Positions 26,613 to 39,190 of a DNA stretch of 64,000 bases are shown piece after piece. Source of the DNA: Marinospirillum celere (lineage in GTDB: Bacteria; Pseudomonadota; Gammaproteobacteria; Pseudomonadales; Halomonadaceae); the NCBI RefSeq assembly GCF_900112235.1, contig NZ_FOLH01000004.1, forward strand, positions 248,001-312,000, read 5' to 3'. The notes under the pieces are model-generated. The model was not told the DNA's origin. It did not search any database and saw only the letters and a list, made by a program, of their open reading frames with translations. Within the stretch, counting starts at the first letter, position 1; each line of letters opens with the position of its first letter. Both the position numbers and the translations under genes were made by a program.

Positions 26613-27671
26613 TTACTTAAGAAGCTTCTGAGACTGTTCTTCGCCCAGCTTTTCTCGGTAGGGTTCAGAAATCCAGGTTTTCCAGCTTTCCTCCTCGCGG
26701 CTGATCATCAGCAGCTTGATACCTTCGCGATTGGCCGCTTCCAAACTTTTTTCGACTCCCAGAACCATAAAGGCTGTTGCCCAGGCATCAGCAACAGCAT
26801 TACTGGGATGATCAACAGTCACTGATGCCAGGTTATGATCGATCGGCCAGCCAGTTTGTGGATTGATGGTATGGGACATCCGGCGTCCCTCTACTTCATA
26901 GTAGTTTCTGTAGTCACCTGAGGTGGCAATAGATGAATCCACCAAAGGCAGTATATGATGCGCCTGCTGGATAGTCCCATCTGGAACTTCGACACCGATA
27001 CGCCAGGGCTGACCGGGTTTGCGTTCACCACCAACGATCAAGTCACCACCAATATTGATTAAATAGTTTTCAACACCCTGGCTCTGTAACCAGCGTCCGA
27101 CTTGATCAACGGCATAACCTTTAGCCACCCCGGAAAGATCAATATAAAAATCTCTAAGCTTTCTGACTCGCTGGTTCTCAGAGTCTAGCTCCAAATAAGC
27201 ATAGCCGGTTTCAGCCAAGCTGGCTTCCAGTTCAGCCGTTTCAGGTATTTGCTCAGCTCGGGCTTCAGGGCCAAAACTCCAAAGATTGACCAGGCCGCCA
27301 ATAGTTACATCAAAAGCACCTTCACTGGCCTCAGCCACCTCTTGGCTGATTGCCAAGACTTTAAATAAGGCATCTGAAGCTTCAAACCATTCGCCTGGCT
27401 CGGTTTGATTGAGCTGATTCAGCTCAGAATCTTCAATATAGGTGGACATGGACTGATTGACAGCTTCCAGTTCACCAATAATTCCTGCTTCCAACTGCTG
27501 GGCTTGATCTTCGCTCCAGTCATCCGGGAAGGTCGCCAGCCAGAAGGTGCCAAAAATTTGGCCCTGTAAGCGTAAGGGCTGCTTTTCAGGCTCACCACTA
27601 CAACCCACCAGCCCAAGAGTTAAAATAAGGCCTAAAAATAAGAAGGCAAAAAACTTTAAAGGTGACTGCAT
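26613..27671 (-). CDS. apbE: FAD:protein FMN transferase (ApbE), lipoprotein
   Basis: A 352-residue ApbE protein. The N-terminal hydrophobic stretch ends in the lipobox LVGC (Cys24), so it is predicted to be an anchored lipoprotein. Family motifs are SMSTYIEDSELNQLN, GGLVNLWSFGP, DLSGVAKGYAVD, NIGGDL and the C-terminal DAWATAFMVLG with metal-binding Asp. ApbE attaches FMN to Thr in subunits of Nqr, Rnf or related complexes; none of these targets is encoded here, so the substrate must be elsewhere. Confidence 0.95.
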   Translation of the reverse strand: MQSPLKFFAFLFLGLILTLGLVGCSGEPEKQPLRLQGQIFGTFWLATFPDDWSEDQAQQLEAGIIGELEAVNQSMSTYIEDSELNQLNQTEPGEWFEASDALFKVLAISQEVAEASEGAFDVTIGGLVNLWSFGPEARAEQIPETAELEASLAETGYAYLELDSENQRVRKLRDFYIDLSGVAKGYAVDQVGRWLQSQGVENYLINIGGDLIVGGERKPGQPWRIGVEVPDGTIQQAHHILPLVDSSIATSGDYRNYYEVEGRRMSHTINPQTGWPIDHNLASVTVDHPSNAVADAWATAFMVLGVEKSLEAANREGIKLLMISREEESWKTWISEPYREKLGEEQSQKLLK

Positions 27672-27704
27672 AAACTAACACCATCCTTATCAGGAGTTGA
27701 AACG

Positions 27705-27734
27705 GCAAAAAGGCGGCCGAGGCCGCCTTTTTGC
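27705..27734 (-). terminator. Strong terminator after the atp operon
   Basis: GCAAAAAGGCGGCC, a GA loop and GGCCGCCTTTTTGC form a perfect 14-bp palindromic hairpin with a T-run on both strands. It lies 45 bp downstream of the atpC stop and upstream of apbE. Confidence 0.93.
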
Positions 27735-27778
27735 TTGCAGGAAAGCCTGCAGAGAACAAGTCGTTTTCGCTGGGAAAA

Positions 27779-28204
27779 TTACTTGCCCAATTTTTTGCGC
27801 AGTTGCTGAATTGTTTGGAGCTGAGCTGCAGCCTGAGCCAGCATCGCAGCTGCCTGAGCGTATTCCATCTCAGCAGTCTGGTCTTGCATGGCACGCTGAG
27901 CGGCTTCCATAGCTTCCTTGGCGGCAGCTTCGTCGATATTGTCTGCACGTTCTGCCGAATCGGCCAAAACAGTTACAGTATCGGGCTGCACTTCCAGAAA
28001 GCCACTGGAAACATAAATCAGCTCTTCTTCACCACCCTGTTTTTTGACCTTGATTGTACCCGGTTTGAGTTCAGTCAAGAGCGGGGTGTGGCCAGGCAAA
28101 ATGCCCAGCTCACCCTGCACGCCGGAAGCAACAACAATTTCCGCGCGGCCATCAAACAGTTTCTTCTCAGCACTGACGATATTGCAATGCAATGTCATAG
28201 CCAT
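27779..28204 (-). CDS. atpC: ATP synthase F1 epsilon subunit
   Basis: A 141-residue subunit starting MTLHCNIVSAEKKLF after a short MA extension, with the beta-sandwich motif GELGILPGHTPLLTELKPG and a C-terminal two-helix domain. It couples rotation to catalysis and can inhibit ATP hydrolysis. Last gene of the atp operon, followed by a strong terminator. Confidence 0.97.
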   Translation of the reverse strand: MAMTLHCNIVSAEKKLFDGRAEIVVASGVQGELGILPGHTPLLTELKPGTIKVKKQGGEEELIYVSSGFLEVQPDTVTVLADSAERADNIDEAAAKEAMEAAQRAMQDQTAEMEYAQAAAMLAQAAAQLQTIQQLRKKLGK

Positions 28205-28233
28205 GGGTATCCCCCTGGGTTATCCCGTCAGAC

Positions 28234-29646
<1,413 letters not shown>

Positions 29647-29655
29647 CTACCCTCA

Positions 29656-30525
29656 TCAGATGGCTGCAGCCCCGCCGACGATCTCGGCGATTTCCTGAGT
29701 GATTGCTGCCTGACGCGCTTTGTTATACACAAGCTGCAACTCATCAATAAAGTTGCCCGCATTGTCGGTTGCACTTTTCATTGCAACCATACGCGCCGAC
29801 TGTTCACAGGCAATGTTTTCAACTACAGCCTGGTAAACTTGGGATTCGATATACCTGATCAACAAGTTATCCAACAGATACTTGGCATCAGGTTCATAAA
29901 GATAATCCCAACCGGTTACCTTGCTCTGGTCTTCTTCAGCTGCTTCAGCTTCCAGGGGTAACAGCTGCTGGACGAGCGGCTTTTGAGTCATGGTGTTGAT
30001 AAATTCGTTATACACCACGAAAAGCCGATCGATTTTGCCTTCTTCATAGGCATCCAGCATGACCTTGACACTCCCGACCAGATCACTGGCCTTGGGAGAA
30101 TCACCCAGCCCGCTCTTGGCTGCCACCAGATTGCCGCCATAACGACGGAAAAAAGCGCCTGCCTTGCTGCCGATGGCGCAGACATCAATTTCTGCACCCT
30201 TGCCCTGCCAGTCCATGATGTCTTTCAGAGCTGCTTTGAACAGGTTAATGTTCAAGCCGCCACAAAGACCACGGTCTGAGGACACAATAATGTAACCAAC
30301 CCTTTTTACATCCCTTTCTTCCATATAGGTGTGGGTGTATTCAGGAGTGGCACCGGCAATATGACTAACAACTTTTCTTATCTGGCTGGCATAAGGGTGG
30401 CTGGCGGCCATGCGATCCTGAGCTCTACGCATTTTCGATGCAGCAACCATTTGCATGGCACTGGTTATCTTCTGCGTATTCTTGATACTCCCGATCTGGG
30501 AGCGGATCTCTTTTCCGACTGCCAT
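29656..30525 (-). CDS. atpG: ATP synthase F1 gamma subunit
   Basis: A 289-residue central-stalk subunit with conserved N-terminus [20 protein letters not shown], the [10 protein letters not shown] motif and C-terminal [31 protein letters not shown] (both terminal helices form the rotor shaft). It follows atpA across a gap with a long stem-loop. Confidence 0.98.
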   Translation of the reverse strand: MAVGKEIRSQIGSIKNTQKITSAMQMVAASKMRRAQDRMAASHPYASQIRKVVSHIAGATPEYTHTYMEERDVKRVGYIIVSSDRGLCGGLNINLFKAALKDIMDWQGKGAEIDVCAIGSKAGAFFRRYGGNLVAAKSGLGDSPKASDLVGSVKVMLDAYEEGKIDRLFVVYNEFINTMTQKPLVQQLLPLEAEAAEEDQSKVTGWDYLYEPDAKYLLDNLLIRYIESQVYQAVVENIACEQSARMVAMKSATDNAGNFIDELQLVYNKARQAAITQEIAEIVGGAAAI

Positions 30526-30548
30526 ACGCTTTCGCCTTCTTAGCCAAC

Positions 30549-30595
30549 AAGTGGCGGAGTCAGTAATGAGTTGCTAAAACTGACTCCCACCACTT
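30549..30595 (-). repeat. Stem-loop in the atpA-atpG intercistronic gap
   Basis: AAGTGG-C-GGAGTCAGT at 30549-30564 pairs with ACTGACTCC-CA-CCACTT at 30579-30595, a 15-bp stem with one small internal bulge and a 14-nt loop. The base reaches the atpA stop codon. It has no T-run, so it is more likely an RNA-stability or processing element than a terminator. Confidence 0.65.
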
Positions 30596-32141
30596 ACCAG
30601 GACTGGGTGGCCTTGAACTGCTCGAGAGCAGATTTCAGTGCCGCTTCGATTTCTTTGTTGAAATCACCCGATTCATTAATCTGTTTCATCAGATCAGCAT
30701 GTTCACTGTTCATATAAGCATGCAGAGACTTCTCGAAAGGCAGGATTTCACTGACTTTCAGGTCATCAAGGAAGTTGTTCTCTGCTGCGAACAGGGAAAC
30801 ACCCATATCAGCAATGCTCATGGGGCTGTACTGATTTTGCTTCATCAGTTCAGTAACCCGCTGACCATGTTCCAGCTGCTTACGCGTGGCTTCGTCCAGA
30901 TCAGAAGCAAACTGAGAGAAGGCCGCCAGCTCACGATACTGAGCCAGAGCCAGACGGATACCACCGCCCAGTTTCTTGATGATCTTGGTCTGAGCTGCAC
31001 CACCAACACGTGAAACCGAGATACCGGCGTTCATCGCAGGGCGAATGCCCGAGTTGAACAGACTGGTTTCTACAAAGATCTGGCCATCGGTGATCGAGAT
31101 AACGTTGGTCGGTACGAAAGCCGATACGTCACCACCTTGGGTTTCAATGATCGGCAGGGCCGTCAGAGAACCGGTTTGGCCTTTCACTTTGCCGTCGGTG
31201 AACTTCTCAACAAACTCAGCGTTAACACGTGAAGCACGCTCCAGCAAACGTGAGTGGAGATAGAAAACATCACCTGGATAGGCTTCACGACCGGGAGGAC
31301 GCTTGAGCAGCAGGGAAATCTGACGATAAGCCCAGGCCTGCTTGGTCAGGTCATCATAAACAATCAATGCATCCTGACCGCGATCCCGGAAGTATTCACC
31401 CATAGTACAACCAGCATAGGGCGCAATGAACTGCAGGGCAGCTGCTTCAGAGGCAGAGGCAACCACAACAATGGTGTGGGCCAGAGCACCGTGCTCTTCC
31501 AGTTTGCGTACTACGTTAGCAATGGTCGATTGCTTCTGACCAACGGCAACGTAGACACATTTTACGCCGGAGTTTTTCTGGTTGATGATGGCATCAACAG
31601 CAATCGCTGTTTTACCGATCTGACGGTCACCGATAATCAGCTCGCGCTGACCACGGCCGATGGGAACCATGGCATCAACGGCCTTGTAACCGGTCTGCAT
31701 GGGTTGGTCAACGCCCTGACGCCAGATAACGCCGGGTGCAACCTTTTCCACTGCATCGGTTTCTTTAGCTTCGATTGGACCCTTACCGTCGATAGGGTTA
31801 CCCAGAGCGTCAACAACGCGTCCCAGGAGTTCCTCACCAACAGGTACTTCCAAAATGCGGCCAGTACAACGGGCAGACTGACCTTCGGCCAGGTTCAAAT
31901 AATCGCCCAGTACAACCACACCTACGGAGTCCCGCTCCAGGTTCAGGGCCATGCCGAAGGCGCTGCCCTGTTCAAATTCAATCATTTCGCCATACATGAC
32001 GTCGCCGAGACCGTGAACCTTCACGATACCGTCAGCGACACTCACGATGGTGCCCTCGTTTTGGGCTTTCGAAGTGACATCCAAGTTACCGATGCGCTTC
32101 TTGATAATGTCACTGATCTCGGATGGATTCAGTTGCTGCAT
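30594..32141 (-). CDS. atpA: ATP synthase F1 alpha subunit
   Basis: A 515-residue subunit starting [17 protein letters not shown], with P-loop [11 protein letters not shown] near residue 170, the catalytic-interface Arg region [12 protein letters not shown] near residue 373, and the usual ending. It forms the non-catalytic sites of the F1 hexamer. Starts 16 nt after atpH. Confidence 0.98.
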   Translation of the reverse strand: MQQLNPSEISDIIKKRIGNLDVTSKAQNEGTIVSVADGIVKVHGLGDVMYGEMIEFEQGSAFGMALNLERDSVGVVVLGDYLNLAEGQSARCTGRILEVPVGEELLGRVVDALGNPIDGKGPIEAKETDAVEKVAPGVIWRQGVDQPMQTGYKAVDAMVPIGRGQRELIIGDRQIGKTAIAVDAIINQKNSGVKCVYVAVGQKQSTIANVVRKLEEHGALAHTIVVVASASEAAALQFIAPYAGCTMGEYFRDRGQDALIVYDDLTKQAWAYRQISLLLKRPPGREAYPGDVFYLHSRLLERASRVNAEFVEKFTDGKVKGQTGSLTALPIIETQGGDVSAFVPTNVISITDGQIFVETSLFNSGIRPAMNAGISVSRVGGAAQTKIIKKLGGGIRLALAQYRELAAFSQFASDLDEATRKQLEHGQRVTELMKQNQYSPMSIADMGVSLFAAENNFLDDLKVSEILPFEKSLHAYMNSEHADLMKQINESGDFNKEIEAALKSALEQFKATQSW

Positions 32142-32157
32142 GCCTTGTCCCTCAAAA

Positions 32158-32694
32158 TCAGGATTTCAATGACTCGGCCAGTTTCGCGAGCTTGCCGCGA
32201 ATCGAGCCATCGATCACCAGGTCACCGGTGCGAATAATTACACCGCCTATGAGACGCTTGTCGATCACTACCTTGAGGGTTACCTCACGGTTGAGTCGCT
32301 TGCGCAGTGCATCTACCAACAGCTTTTGCTGTTCGGCATTCAGATCAAAGGCAGAAGTCACTTCAGCTTCAATGGACTTTTGTTCTTCTGCTTTGAATGC
32401 CTCGTAGATTTCGGCAATTACCGGAATCAGGGGTAAACGGTCTTTCTCACTGAGCAACAAAATAAAGTTGCGACCCTTGTCATCGATCTTTGCTTTGCAA
32501 ATCTCGAGCAGGATTTCTGCTTTATCCTGACTGCCAAGTGAAGGGTTTGAGAGCAGCTGGGCAACTTCTTCATTTCCAGCCGCTTCCGCGACCAGACCCA
32601 GCATTGCTGACCAATCAGCCAGCTTGCCTTCACTTAACGCATACTCAAAGGCGGCCTTCGCATAAGGCCTGGCGAGTGTGTTCTTGTCAGCCAT
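32158..32694 (-). CDS. atpH: ATP synthase F1 delta subunit
   Basis: A 178-residue OSCP/delta family protein opening [14 protein letters not shown], with the C-terminal signature [24 protein letters not shown]. It links the peripheral stalk (b subunits) to the top of F1. Starts 12 nt after atpF. Confidence 0.97.
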   Translation of the reverse strand: MADKNTLARPYAKAAFEYALSEGKLADWSAMLGLVAEAAGNEEVAQLLSNPSLGSQDKAEILLEICKAKIDDKGRNFILLLSEKDRLPLIPVIAEIYEAFKAEEQKSIEAEVTSAFDLNAEQQKLLVDALRKRLNREVTLKVVIDKRLIGGVIIRTGDLVIDGSIRGKLAKLAESLKS

Positions 32695-32706
32695 CGGACA
32701 CCTCGC

Positions 32707-33177
32707 TTAAAGTTGTTTGGCGAGTTTGTCGACCAGCTCGCTGTGTGCCTTTTCGTCTACTGAGCTTTCGAGGATTTTTTCAGCACCCTCGATGATCAGA
32801 CCAGACATCTGATCGCGCAGCTCGTCCTTGGCACGGTTAATCTCCTGAGTGATTTCTGCTTTGGCCGCTTCAACTAGGCGTTCGCCTTCAGTCTTAGCCT
32901 GCTCTTTAGCTTCTTCGATCAGCAGATTTGCGCGCTTGTTAGCCTGCTCAAGAATCTGGGCAGACTGGTCTTTCGCTTCACGTAGGGTCTGGCTAGCTTT
33001 TTCTTGTGCCAATTCCAGATCACGCTGAGCACGGCTGGCTGAATCCAGACCTTCAGCAATTTTCTTCTGGCGGTCACGCATGGCCGTTGCAATGGGTGGC
33101 CATACATACTTCATGCAAAACCAGACAAAGAGAGCGAAGGCAATCGACTGACCCAGAATGGTCAAATTCATATTCAT
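32707..33177 (-). CDS. atpF: ATP synthase Fo b subunit
   Basis: A 156-residue subunit with one N-terminal membrane helix ([21 protein letters not shown]) followed by a long right-handed coiled-coil rich in Ala, Glu, Lys and Arg. Two copies form the peripheral stalk. Standard length for gammaproteobacteria. Confidence 0.97.
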   Translation of the reverse strand: MNMNLTILGQSIAFALFVWFCMKYVWPPIATAMRDRQKKIAEGLDSASRAQRDLELAQEKASQTLREAKDQSAQILEQANKRANLLIEEAKEQAKTEGERLVEAAKAEITQEINRAKDELRDQMSGLIIEGAEKILESSVDEKAHSELVDKLAKQL

Positions 33178-33205
33178 AGCGCTGTACCTTTTGCCTTTTC
33201 GTTGC

Positions 33206-33253
33206 GGTTGTTGTAAAGCAAAGGCCGGTTAAACCGACCTTAACGAAACAACC
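33206..33253 (-). repeat. Composite stem-loop between atpE and atpF
   Basis: An inner near-perfect palindrome AAGGCCGGTT-A-AACCGACCTT (33221-33241, one mismatch) is enclosed by GGTTGTT (33206-33212) and AACAACC (33247-33253). The outer stem touches the atpE stop, and no T-run follows. Likely a 3' stabilising or processing hairpin for atpE. Confidence 0.55.
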
Positions 33254-33484
<231 letters not shown>

Positions 33485-33546
33485 TTACTCCTAAATTACA
33501 AGGTTGGTTGAAGGTGAGTTGAGGTTAAGTTACTGCTTAAAATTCA

Positions 33547-33576
33547 CCCTTCTGCAAACCTCTGTCTGCAGAAGGG
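33547..33576 (-). repeat. Perfect stem-loop between atpB and atpE
   Basis: CCCTTCTGCA (33547-33556) and TGCAGAAGGG (33567-33576) form a perfect 10-bp stem with a 10-nt loop in the 106-bp gap between atpB and atpE. No T-run follows on the minus strand. Confidence 0.65.
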
Positions 33577-33587
33577 CAGATTAACAC

Positions 33588-34448
<861 letters not shown>

Positions 34449-34823
34449 TCAAGCTTTCTTCTGCAGTAACCAGGGTGCCAGCCAATGCACAGAAAGTACC
34501 GCTATGTAAGCACATAAAAGGGAAATTGGGTTTGAAGGTTGCACTCCGATGAAAACCAATGCGAAGAGAACAACGGTCAAACCAAACTTCAGAGTTGCTC
34601 CTACCAGCAGTAACTGGACGCTGGCTCCGATTTTTCTGGCACCTCGGTACCTAAACGTCAGGCTACTGAAGACCAGTTGCGGTATAAGAGCAATCAAACC
34701 TCCCAGCAAGGCATCCAGTGCGCTTGAGGGATTGATTAAACCTGCTATCAGAGCAGCAAGCAGGCTAACCAGCAGCTGGGCCAACAGAAGTCTTTTCACG
34801 GGCGGTAAGGGAACTGCTGCCAT
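34449..34823 (-). CDS. atpI: ATP synthase protein I
   Basis: A 124-residue protein with four hydrophobic segments, first gene of the atp operon. AtpI proteins help assemble the c ring. Sequence is weakly conserved in the family; the call rests on length, topology and position directly before atpB. Confidence 0.9.
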   Translation of the reverse strand: MAAVPLPPVKRLLLAQLLVSLLAALIAGLINPSSALDALLGGLIALIPQLVFSSLTFRYRGARKIGASVQLLLVGATLKFGLTVVLFALVFIGVQPSNPISLLCAYIAVLSVHWLAPWLLQKKA

Positions 34824-34884
34824 CGCGTCAGTCTTCCTGCTGGTGTTTTGTAATTTTCAGCTGCCAACTTTAAAAAGCCACCGG

Positions 34885-34913
34885 ATTATAGAGACTAAGC
34901 CGCTTGGCTTCAA
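34885..34913 (-). promoter_or_regulatory. Probable sigma-70 promoter of the atp operon
   Basis: On the minus strand a perfect -10 TATAAT (34885-34890) lies 17 bp from TTGAAG (34908-34913), a 4/6 match to the -35 consensus. Transcription would begin about 55 nt before the atpI ATG. Confidence 0.65.
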
Positions 34914-34914
34914 G

Positions 34915-34941
34915 AAGAACCCGGGTGACTAATGGGTTCTT
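34915..34941. terminator. Stem-loop downstream of parB
   Basis: AAGAACCC (34915-34922) and GGGTTCTT (34934-34941) form a perfect 8-bp stem with an 11-nt loop, 13 bp after the parB stop. It is followed by TTCTTG rather than a strong T-run, so termination is plausible but not certain. Confidence 0.4.
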
Positions 34942-34953
34942 AAGACCAAGGTA

Positions 34954-35886
34954 CTATTTGATGTGCCTCAAAATGCCATCCAATTCAGCCAGGCTGGAGT
35001 AGCGAATTTCCAATTTACCCTTACCTTTATTGGAATGCTGGATTTTCACCACAGCACCCAGACTGGCCTGTAATTGTTCTTCCAGGCGACTGATATCCGG
35101 ATCTTTTGCTCGTGCTGGCTCTTTAGCCTCGTGGCTTTCCACGAGCTTTCTGACCAACGCTTCTGTTTGCCTTACCGACATGCCTTTGGCCACCACTTGA
35201 CGGGCCGCTTCCAGTTGGCGTTTCTCGTCCAGACTCAGCAGGGCCCGGGCATGACCCATTTCCAAATCACCATGTTCCAGGAGACGTCTTACATCTTTAT
35301 GAAGATTTAGCAGTCGCAAAAGATTGGTAATTGAGCTGCGTGATTTACCAACCGCATCAGCAACTTCTTGTTGGGTCAGTTCAAATTCTTTTTGTAAACG
35401 CTGCAGCGCCAGGGCTTCTTCGAGCGGATTTAGGTCTTCACGTTGAAGGTTCTCAATCAGTGCCAGGGCAACAACATCCCGGTCTTCCACATCACGAATC
35501 AACGCTGGAATAAACTCCAAACCAGCGATTTGAGCGGCTCTCCAGCGTCTTTCACCAGCAATGATTTCATATTCACCGGCTATTAAGGGGCGCACCACAA
35601 CAGGTTGCATGATGCCTTGTTGACGAATCGAGGCAGCCAAGTCTTCAAGGGCTTCAGGCTGCATATCACGTCTGGGCTGATAACGCCCAGGGCGCAGCTT
35701 TTCAATCGGCAGTTTTTTTAATTCGCCTGTGGAAGAAGGCTCTTCAGCAACTGATTTGGAAGGACTTTTTGGAGTGTTATCTAGGGCTGCTGGTTCTGGG
35801 TTTGCTGCTCCCAGCAAAGCATCCAAGCCTCTTCCCAAACCTCTTTTTTTTGCAGGACTCATAGTTTCTTTAATTGAATTATCCAT
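34954..35886 (-). CDS. parB: Chromosome partitioning protein ParB
   Basis: Coordinates use the ATG at 35886, 4 nt after the parA stop; another in-frame ATG at 35862 gives MSPAKKRGLGRGLDALLG, the classic ParB N-terminus, and may be the true start. The protein has the parS-clamp motif GERRWRAA, the helix-turn-helix around TQQEVADAVGKSRSSITNLLRLL, and a C-terminal dimer domain. It loads on parS near the origin and spreads using CTP. I did not identify a parS site with confidence. Confidence 0.95.
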   Translation of the reverse strand: MDNSIKETMSPAKKRGLGRGLDALLGAANPEPAALDNTPKSPSKSVAEEPSSTGELKKLPIEKLRPGRYQPRRDMQPEALEDLAASIRQQGIMQPVVVRPLIAGEYEIIAGERRWRAAQIAGLEFIPALIRDVEDRDVVALALIENLQREDLNPLEEALALQRLQKEFELTQQEVADAVGKSRSSITNLLRLLNLHKDVRRLLEHGDLEMGHARALLSLDEKRQLEAARQVVAKGMSVRQTEALVRKLVESHEAKEPARAKDPDISRLEEQLQASLGAVVKIQHSNKGKGKLEIRYSSLAELDGILRHIK

Positions 35887-35890
35887 GGGC

Positions 35891-36655
35891 TTAAGACGAG
35901 CGGCGGAGTATTTCACCAGCCAAGGCCAAATAGGCAAGACTGCCCTTGGACTTGGCATCATAGCTAATCACTGGCATACCATAACTGGGCGCTTCAGCCA
36001 GACGCACATTTCTGGGAATCACTGTACCCAGCACCTGCTGACCAAAATAATCGGTTAGTTGTGTGGAGACATCTCTGGTCAAACTATTCCGAGGATCGTA
36101 CATGGTTCTCAGGATACCGGTCACTTCTAGTCCTGGGTTAACCGACCCAGCTACTCTTTCCAGAGTTTCCAGAAGCGAGGTCAGACCTTCAAGTGCATAG
36201 TATTCACATTGTACTGGCACCAGCACGCCGCGGGCAGCAGTTAGGGCATTGATGGTCAAAAGGTTCAGTGAAGGCGGGCAGTCGATGAGTATAAAGTCAT
36301 AGTCCTTTTTAACTACTTCCAAGGCTTCAGCCAGTTTTCTTTCCCGCCTGGGTTGGTCTATCAGGTTAACTTCAGCCCCGGCAAGATCTACATTGGCCGG
36401 TAAAATATCATAGCCACCAGGATCTGTTTTTAAACGGGCTTCAGCTATTCCTGTGTCACCCATCAGAACATCATAAATGGATAGCTGAAGGTCTTTTTTG
36501 CTGAGACCACTACCTAGAGTTGCATGACCTTGGGGGTCCATATCAACCAGCAAAACCTTGCGCTTGGTGGCTACCAGTGAAGCCGCAAGATTAACACAAG
36601 TCGTTGTTTTTCCGACCCCACCTTTTTGGTTGGTCACTGCATAAATCTTGGTCAC
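35891..36655 (-). CDS. parA: Chromosome partitioning ATPase ParA (Soj)
   Basis: A 254-residue ParA/MinD-family ATPase with deviant Walker A KGGVGKTT at residues 11-18, VDMDPQGHATLG, and Walker B IDCPPSL. It lacks an N-terminal DNA-binding extension, so it is the chromosomal Soj type. It works with ParB to move origins apart. Encoded 13 nt after rsmG. Confidence 0.97.
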   Translation of the reverse strand: MTKIYAVTNQKGGVGKTTTCVNLAASLVATKRKVLLVDMDPQGHATLGSGLSKKDLQLSIYDVLMGDTGIAEARLKTDPGGYDILPANVDLAGAEVNLIDQPRRERKLAEALEVVKKDYDFILIDCPPSLNLLTINALTAARGVLVPVQCEYYALEGLTSLLETLERVAGSVNPGLEVTGILRTMYDPRNSLTRDVSTQLTDYFGQQVLGTVIPRNVRLAEAPSYGMPVISYDAKSKGSLAYLALAGEILRRSS

Positions 36656-36668
36656 AGCCCTATCCTTT

Positions 36669-37307
36669 TCATAGTTGTCTTTGCAATATTAGTAGGTGAC
36701 GCTGCCCTTCCTGTCCGGGTACCTCCAGCTTATGACTGGCAGTCAGTTCAAAGCCGGCTGGTAAATCTTCTAATTCTTCACTTGGATACTGACCTTTCAT
36801 AGCCAACCAACGTGCATCCTGGGTCGCTAGATGTTGAGTCCAAGACAGAAAGTCTCTCAGACTAGCAAAAGCCCGACTGACCAACTGTTGGCTTCTTGTA
36901 GTCGGTTGAAAATTTTCAACCCTAGCTTGGTGTACTGAGAAATTGCTTAATCCCAGTGCTGTTTTGACTTGAAACTGAAAGCGGGTTTTCTTGCCATTGG
37001 AATCCAGCGAGTGAACGTCCAAATCAGGGCGCAGGATAGCCAGAGGAATACCTGGAAGGCCAGCACCTGAACCTATATCCAAAAGTTCACCCTGGCTAAC
37101 ATAAGGCAGCAGGCTAAGACTGTCCAGCAGATGACGGCTGACCATTTCTGCCGGATCACGAATTGCCGTCAGGTTATAGGCCTGATTCCATTTATCGAGC
37201 AGCAGCAGGTAATCCAACAATTGGCGCTCTTGCCGCTCACTAACATCTCGCTCAAGTTGCTTTAACCCTTGTTCCAACAGGTTAACCAGCTTTTGATTCA
37301 CCATCAT
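36669..37307 (-). CDS. rsmG: 16S rRNA (guanine-527-N7) methyltransferase
   Basis: A 212-residue RsmG/GidB protein with the SAM-binding motif [17 protein letters not shown] and [20 protein letters not shown]. It methylates G527 of 16S rRNA; loss gives low-level streptomycin resistance in other bacteria. Its start overlaps the mnmG stop by 4 nt. Confidence 0.97.
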   Translation of the reverse strand: MMVNQKLVNLLEQGLKQLERDVSERQERQLLDYLLLLDKWNQAYNLTAIRDPAEMVSRHLLDSLSLLPYVSQGELLDIGSGAGLPGIPLAILRPDLDVHSLDSNGKKTRFQFQVKTALGLSNFSVHQARVENFQPTTRSQQLVSRAFASLRDFLSWTQHLATQDARWLAMKGQYPSEELEDLPAGFELTASHKLEVPGQEGQRHLLILQRQL

Positions 37308-39190
37308 GCCTGCCGCGCCACCTTTTCACGTTTTTTGAGATGTATCATCAGCATGGAAATGGCTGCTGGAGTTACCCCGGGAATTCGTCGAGCCTGGCCC
37401 AGAGTTGTTGGCTGAATATGGCTGAGCTTGTTGATAATTTCATTGGAAAGCCCATCAACCTTCGTATAGTCCAGGTGTTCAGGCAAGGGCACCGCCTCCT
37501 GCTTACGAAGCTTTTCAATTTCACCGGCTTGGCGATCGATATAACCAGCATATTTGACCTGAATCTGCACCTGCTCACGGACCTGCTGATCTTCAGGCAA
37601 ATCGCCTGGAGCCAAGGAAGCGAGGTCGTCATAATCCAACTCAGGGCGCTTGAGCAAATCCAAAAGCGCTGCTTCACGCGTTAAAGGCTGGCTGAGGCTG
37701 GCACTAAGCTGTTCACTGGCCGGAGTACCCGGATGGATCCAGGTGTCCTTAAGACGTTGTTTTTCAAGTTCGATGGCTTCACGCTTGGCACAAAAATGCT
37801 GCCAACGCTCATCATCGACCAAACCCAATTCCCGCCCTTTTTCGGTCAAACGCAGATCGGCATTATCTTCCCGCAGCAATAACCGGTATTCCGCACGCGA
37901 AGTAAACATGCGGTAGGGCTCCGAAGTCCCCAGGGTGATCAAATCATCAACCAGAACACCCAGATAGGCTTCATCCCGGCGCGGGCACCAGCTGTCTTTT
38001 TCCTGACAACGCAAGGCAGCATTGGTCCCGGCCAGGAGCCCCTGAGCAGCAGCCTCTTCATAACCGGTGGTACCATTAATTTGGCCAGCAAAGAAGAGGT
38101 TGTTGATAACTTTAGTTTCCAGGCTGGGATACAGCCCCTGTGGATTAAAATAATCATATTCAATGGCATAGCCAGGACGGGTAATATGCGCTTTTTCCAT
38201 GCCCTTAATCGAGCGGACCAGTTCCAGCTGAACATCAAAAGGCAGGGAGGTTGAAATACCATTGGGGTAAATTTCGTGCGTATTCAAGCCTTCAGGCTCA
38301 ACAAACACCTGATGGCTGTTTTTATCTGCAAAACGATGAATTTTATCTTCAATTGAGGGGCAGTAGCGTGGCCCTATCCCTTCAATGACCCCTGAATACA
38401 TCGGCGAACGATCCAAATTATTGCGAATGATTTCATGGGTGCGGTCATTGGTGTAGGTGATATAACAACTAACTTGCTCGGGATGCTGCTCTGCGCGCCC
38501 CAAAAAGGACATCACGGGTAGTGGGGTATCACCCGGCTGGGCTTCCATCACTGACAAATCGATACTCCGTGCATCGATCCGTGGTGGAGTGCCTGTTTTC
38601 AGCCGACCTACTGGCAATTGCAGCTCACGCAAGCGGCTAGCCAAGCTCTGTGCGGGAGGATCACCGGCACGCCCACCGGAATAGCTTTGCATGCCGATAT
38701 GGATCTGGCCACCGAGGAAAGTACCTGTGGTCAACACGACACTGGTGGCATGAAAGCGGATACCTGATTGAGTCACCACGCCAGTCACCTCATCACCAGT
38801 CACCAAGAGATCATCAGCAGCTTGCTGGAAAATCTGCAGGTTAGGCTGGTTCTCAAGAAGTTCGCGTATTGCTGCCTTGTAGAGTACTCGATCAGCTTGA
38901 GCGCGTGTTGCTCTGACTGCTGGCCCTTTACGGGAATTAAGAACGCGGAACTGAATGCCTCCAAGGTCGGTCGCCTTAGCCATGGCACCGCCTAAAGCAT
39001 CAACTTCACGGACCAAATGACTTTTACCGATCCCGCCAATGGCTGGGTTACAGGACATTTGTCCCAAGGTTTCTATGTTGTGGGTCAGCAAAAGGGTCTG
39101 ACAACCCATACGCGCAGCAGCCAGTGCGGCTTCCGTTCCCGCGTGGCCACCGCCAATTACTAACACATCAAAGCGGGTTGGATAGTCCAC
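37304..39190 (-). CDS. mnmG: tRNA uridine-5-carboxymethylaminomethyl modification enzyme MnmG
   Basis: A 628-residue FAD protein with dinucleotide motif [39 protein letters not shown], and [11 protein letters not shown] near the family signature. With MnmE it installs cmnm5U at the wobble position of certain tRNAs. It borders the first origin-like intergenic segment, as gidA does oriC in E. coli. Confidence 0.98.
   Translation of the reverse strand: MDYPTRFDVLVIGGGHAGTEAALAAARMGCQTLLLTHNIETLGQMSCNPAIGGIGKSHLVREVDALGGAMAKATDLGGIQFRVLNSRKGPAVRATRAQADRVLYKAAIRELLENQPNLQIFQQAADDLLVTGDEVTGVVTQSGIRFHATSVVLTTGTFLGGQIHIGMQSYSGGRAGDPPAQSLASRLRELQLPVGRLKTGTPPRIDARSIDLSVMEAQPGDTPLPVMSFLGRAEQHPEQVSCYITYTNDRTHEIIRNNLDRSPMYSGVIEGIGPRYCPSIEDKIHRFADKNSHQVFVEPEGLNTHEIYPNGISTSLPFDVQLELVRSIKGMEKAHITRPGYAIEYDYFNPQGLYPSLETKVINNLFFAGQINGTTGYEEAAAQGLLAGTNAALRCQEKDSWCPRRDEAYLGVLVDDLITLGTSEPYRMFTSRAEYRLLLREDNADLRLTEKGRELGLVDDERWQHFCAKREAIELEKQRLKDTWIHPGTPASEQLSASLSQPLTREAALLDLLKRPELDYDDLASLAPGDLPEDQQVREQVQIQVKYAGYIDRQAGEIEKLRKQEAVPLPEHLDYTKVDGLSNEIINKLSHIQPTTLGQARRIPGVTPAAISMLMIHLKKREKVARQA

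Noticed and set aside
31254-32237. 327-codon open frame on the plus strand
   Set aside because: Antisense to atpA, whose codon bias keeps the opposite frame open; no ribosome site or family similarity.
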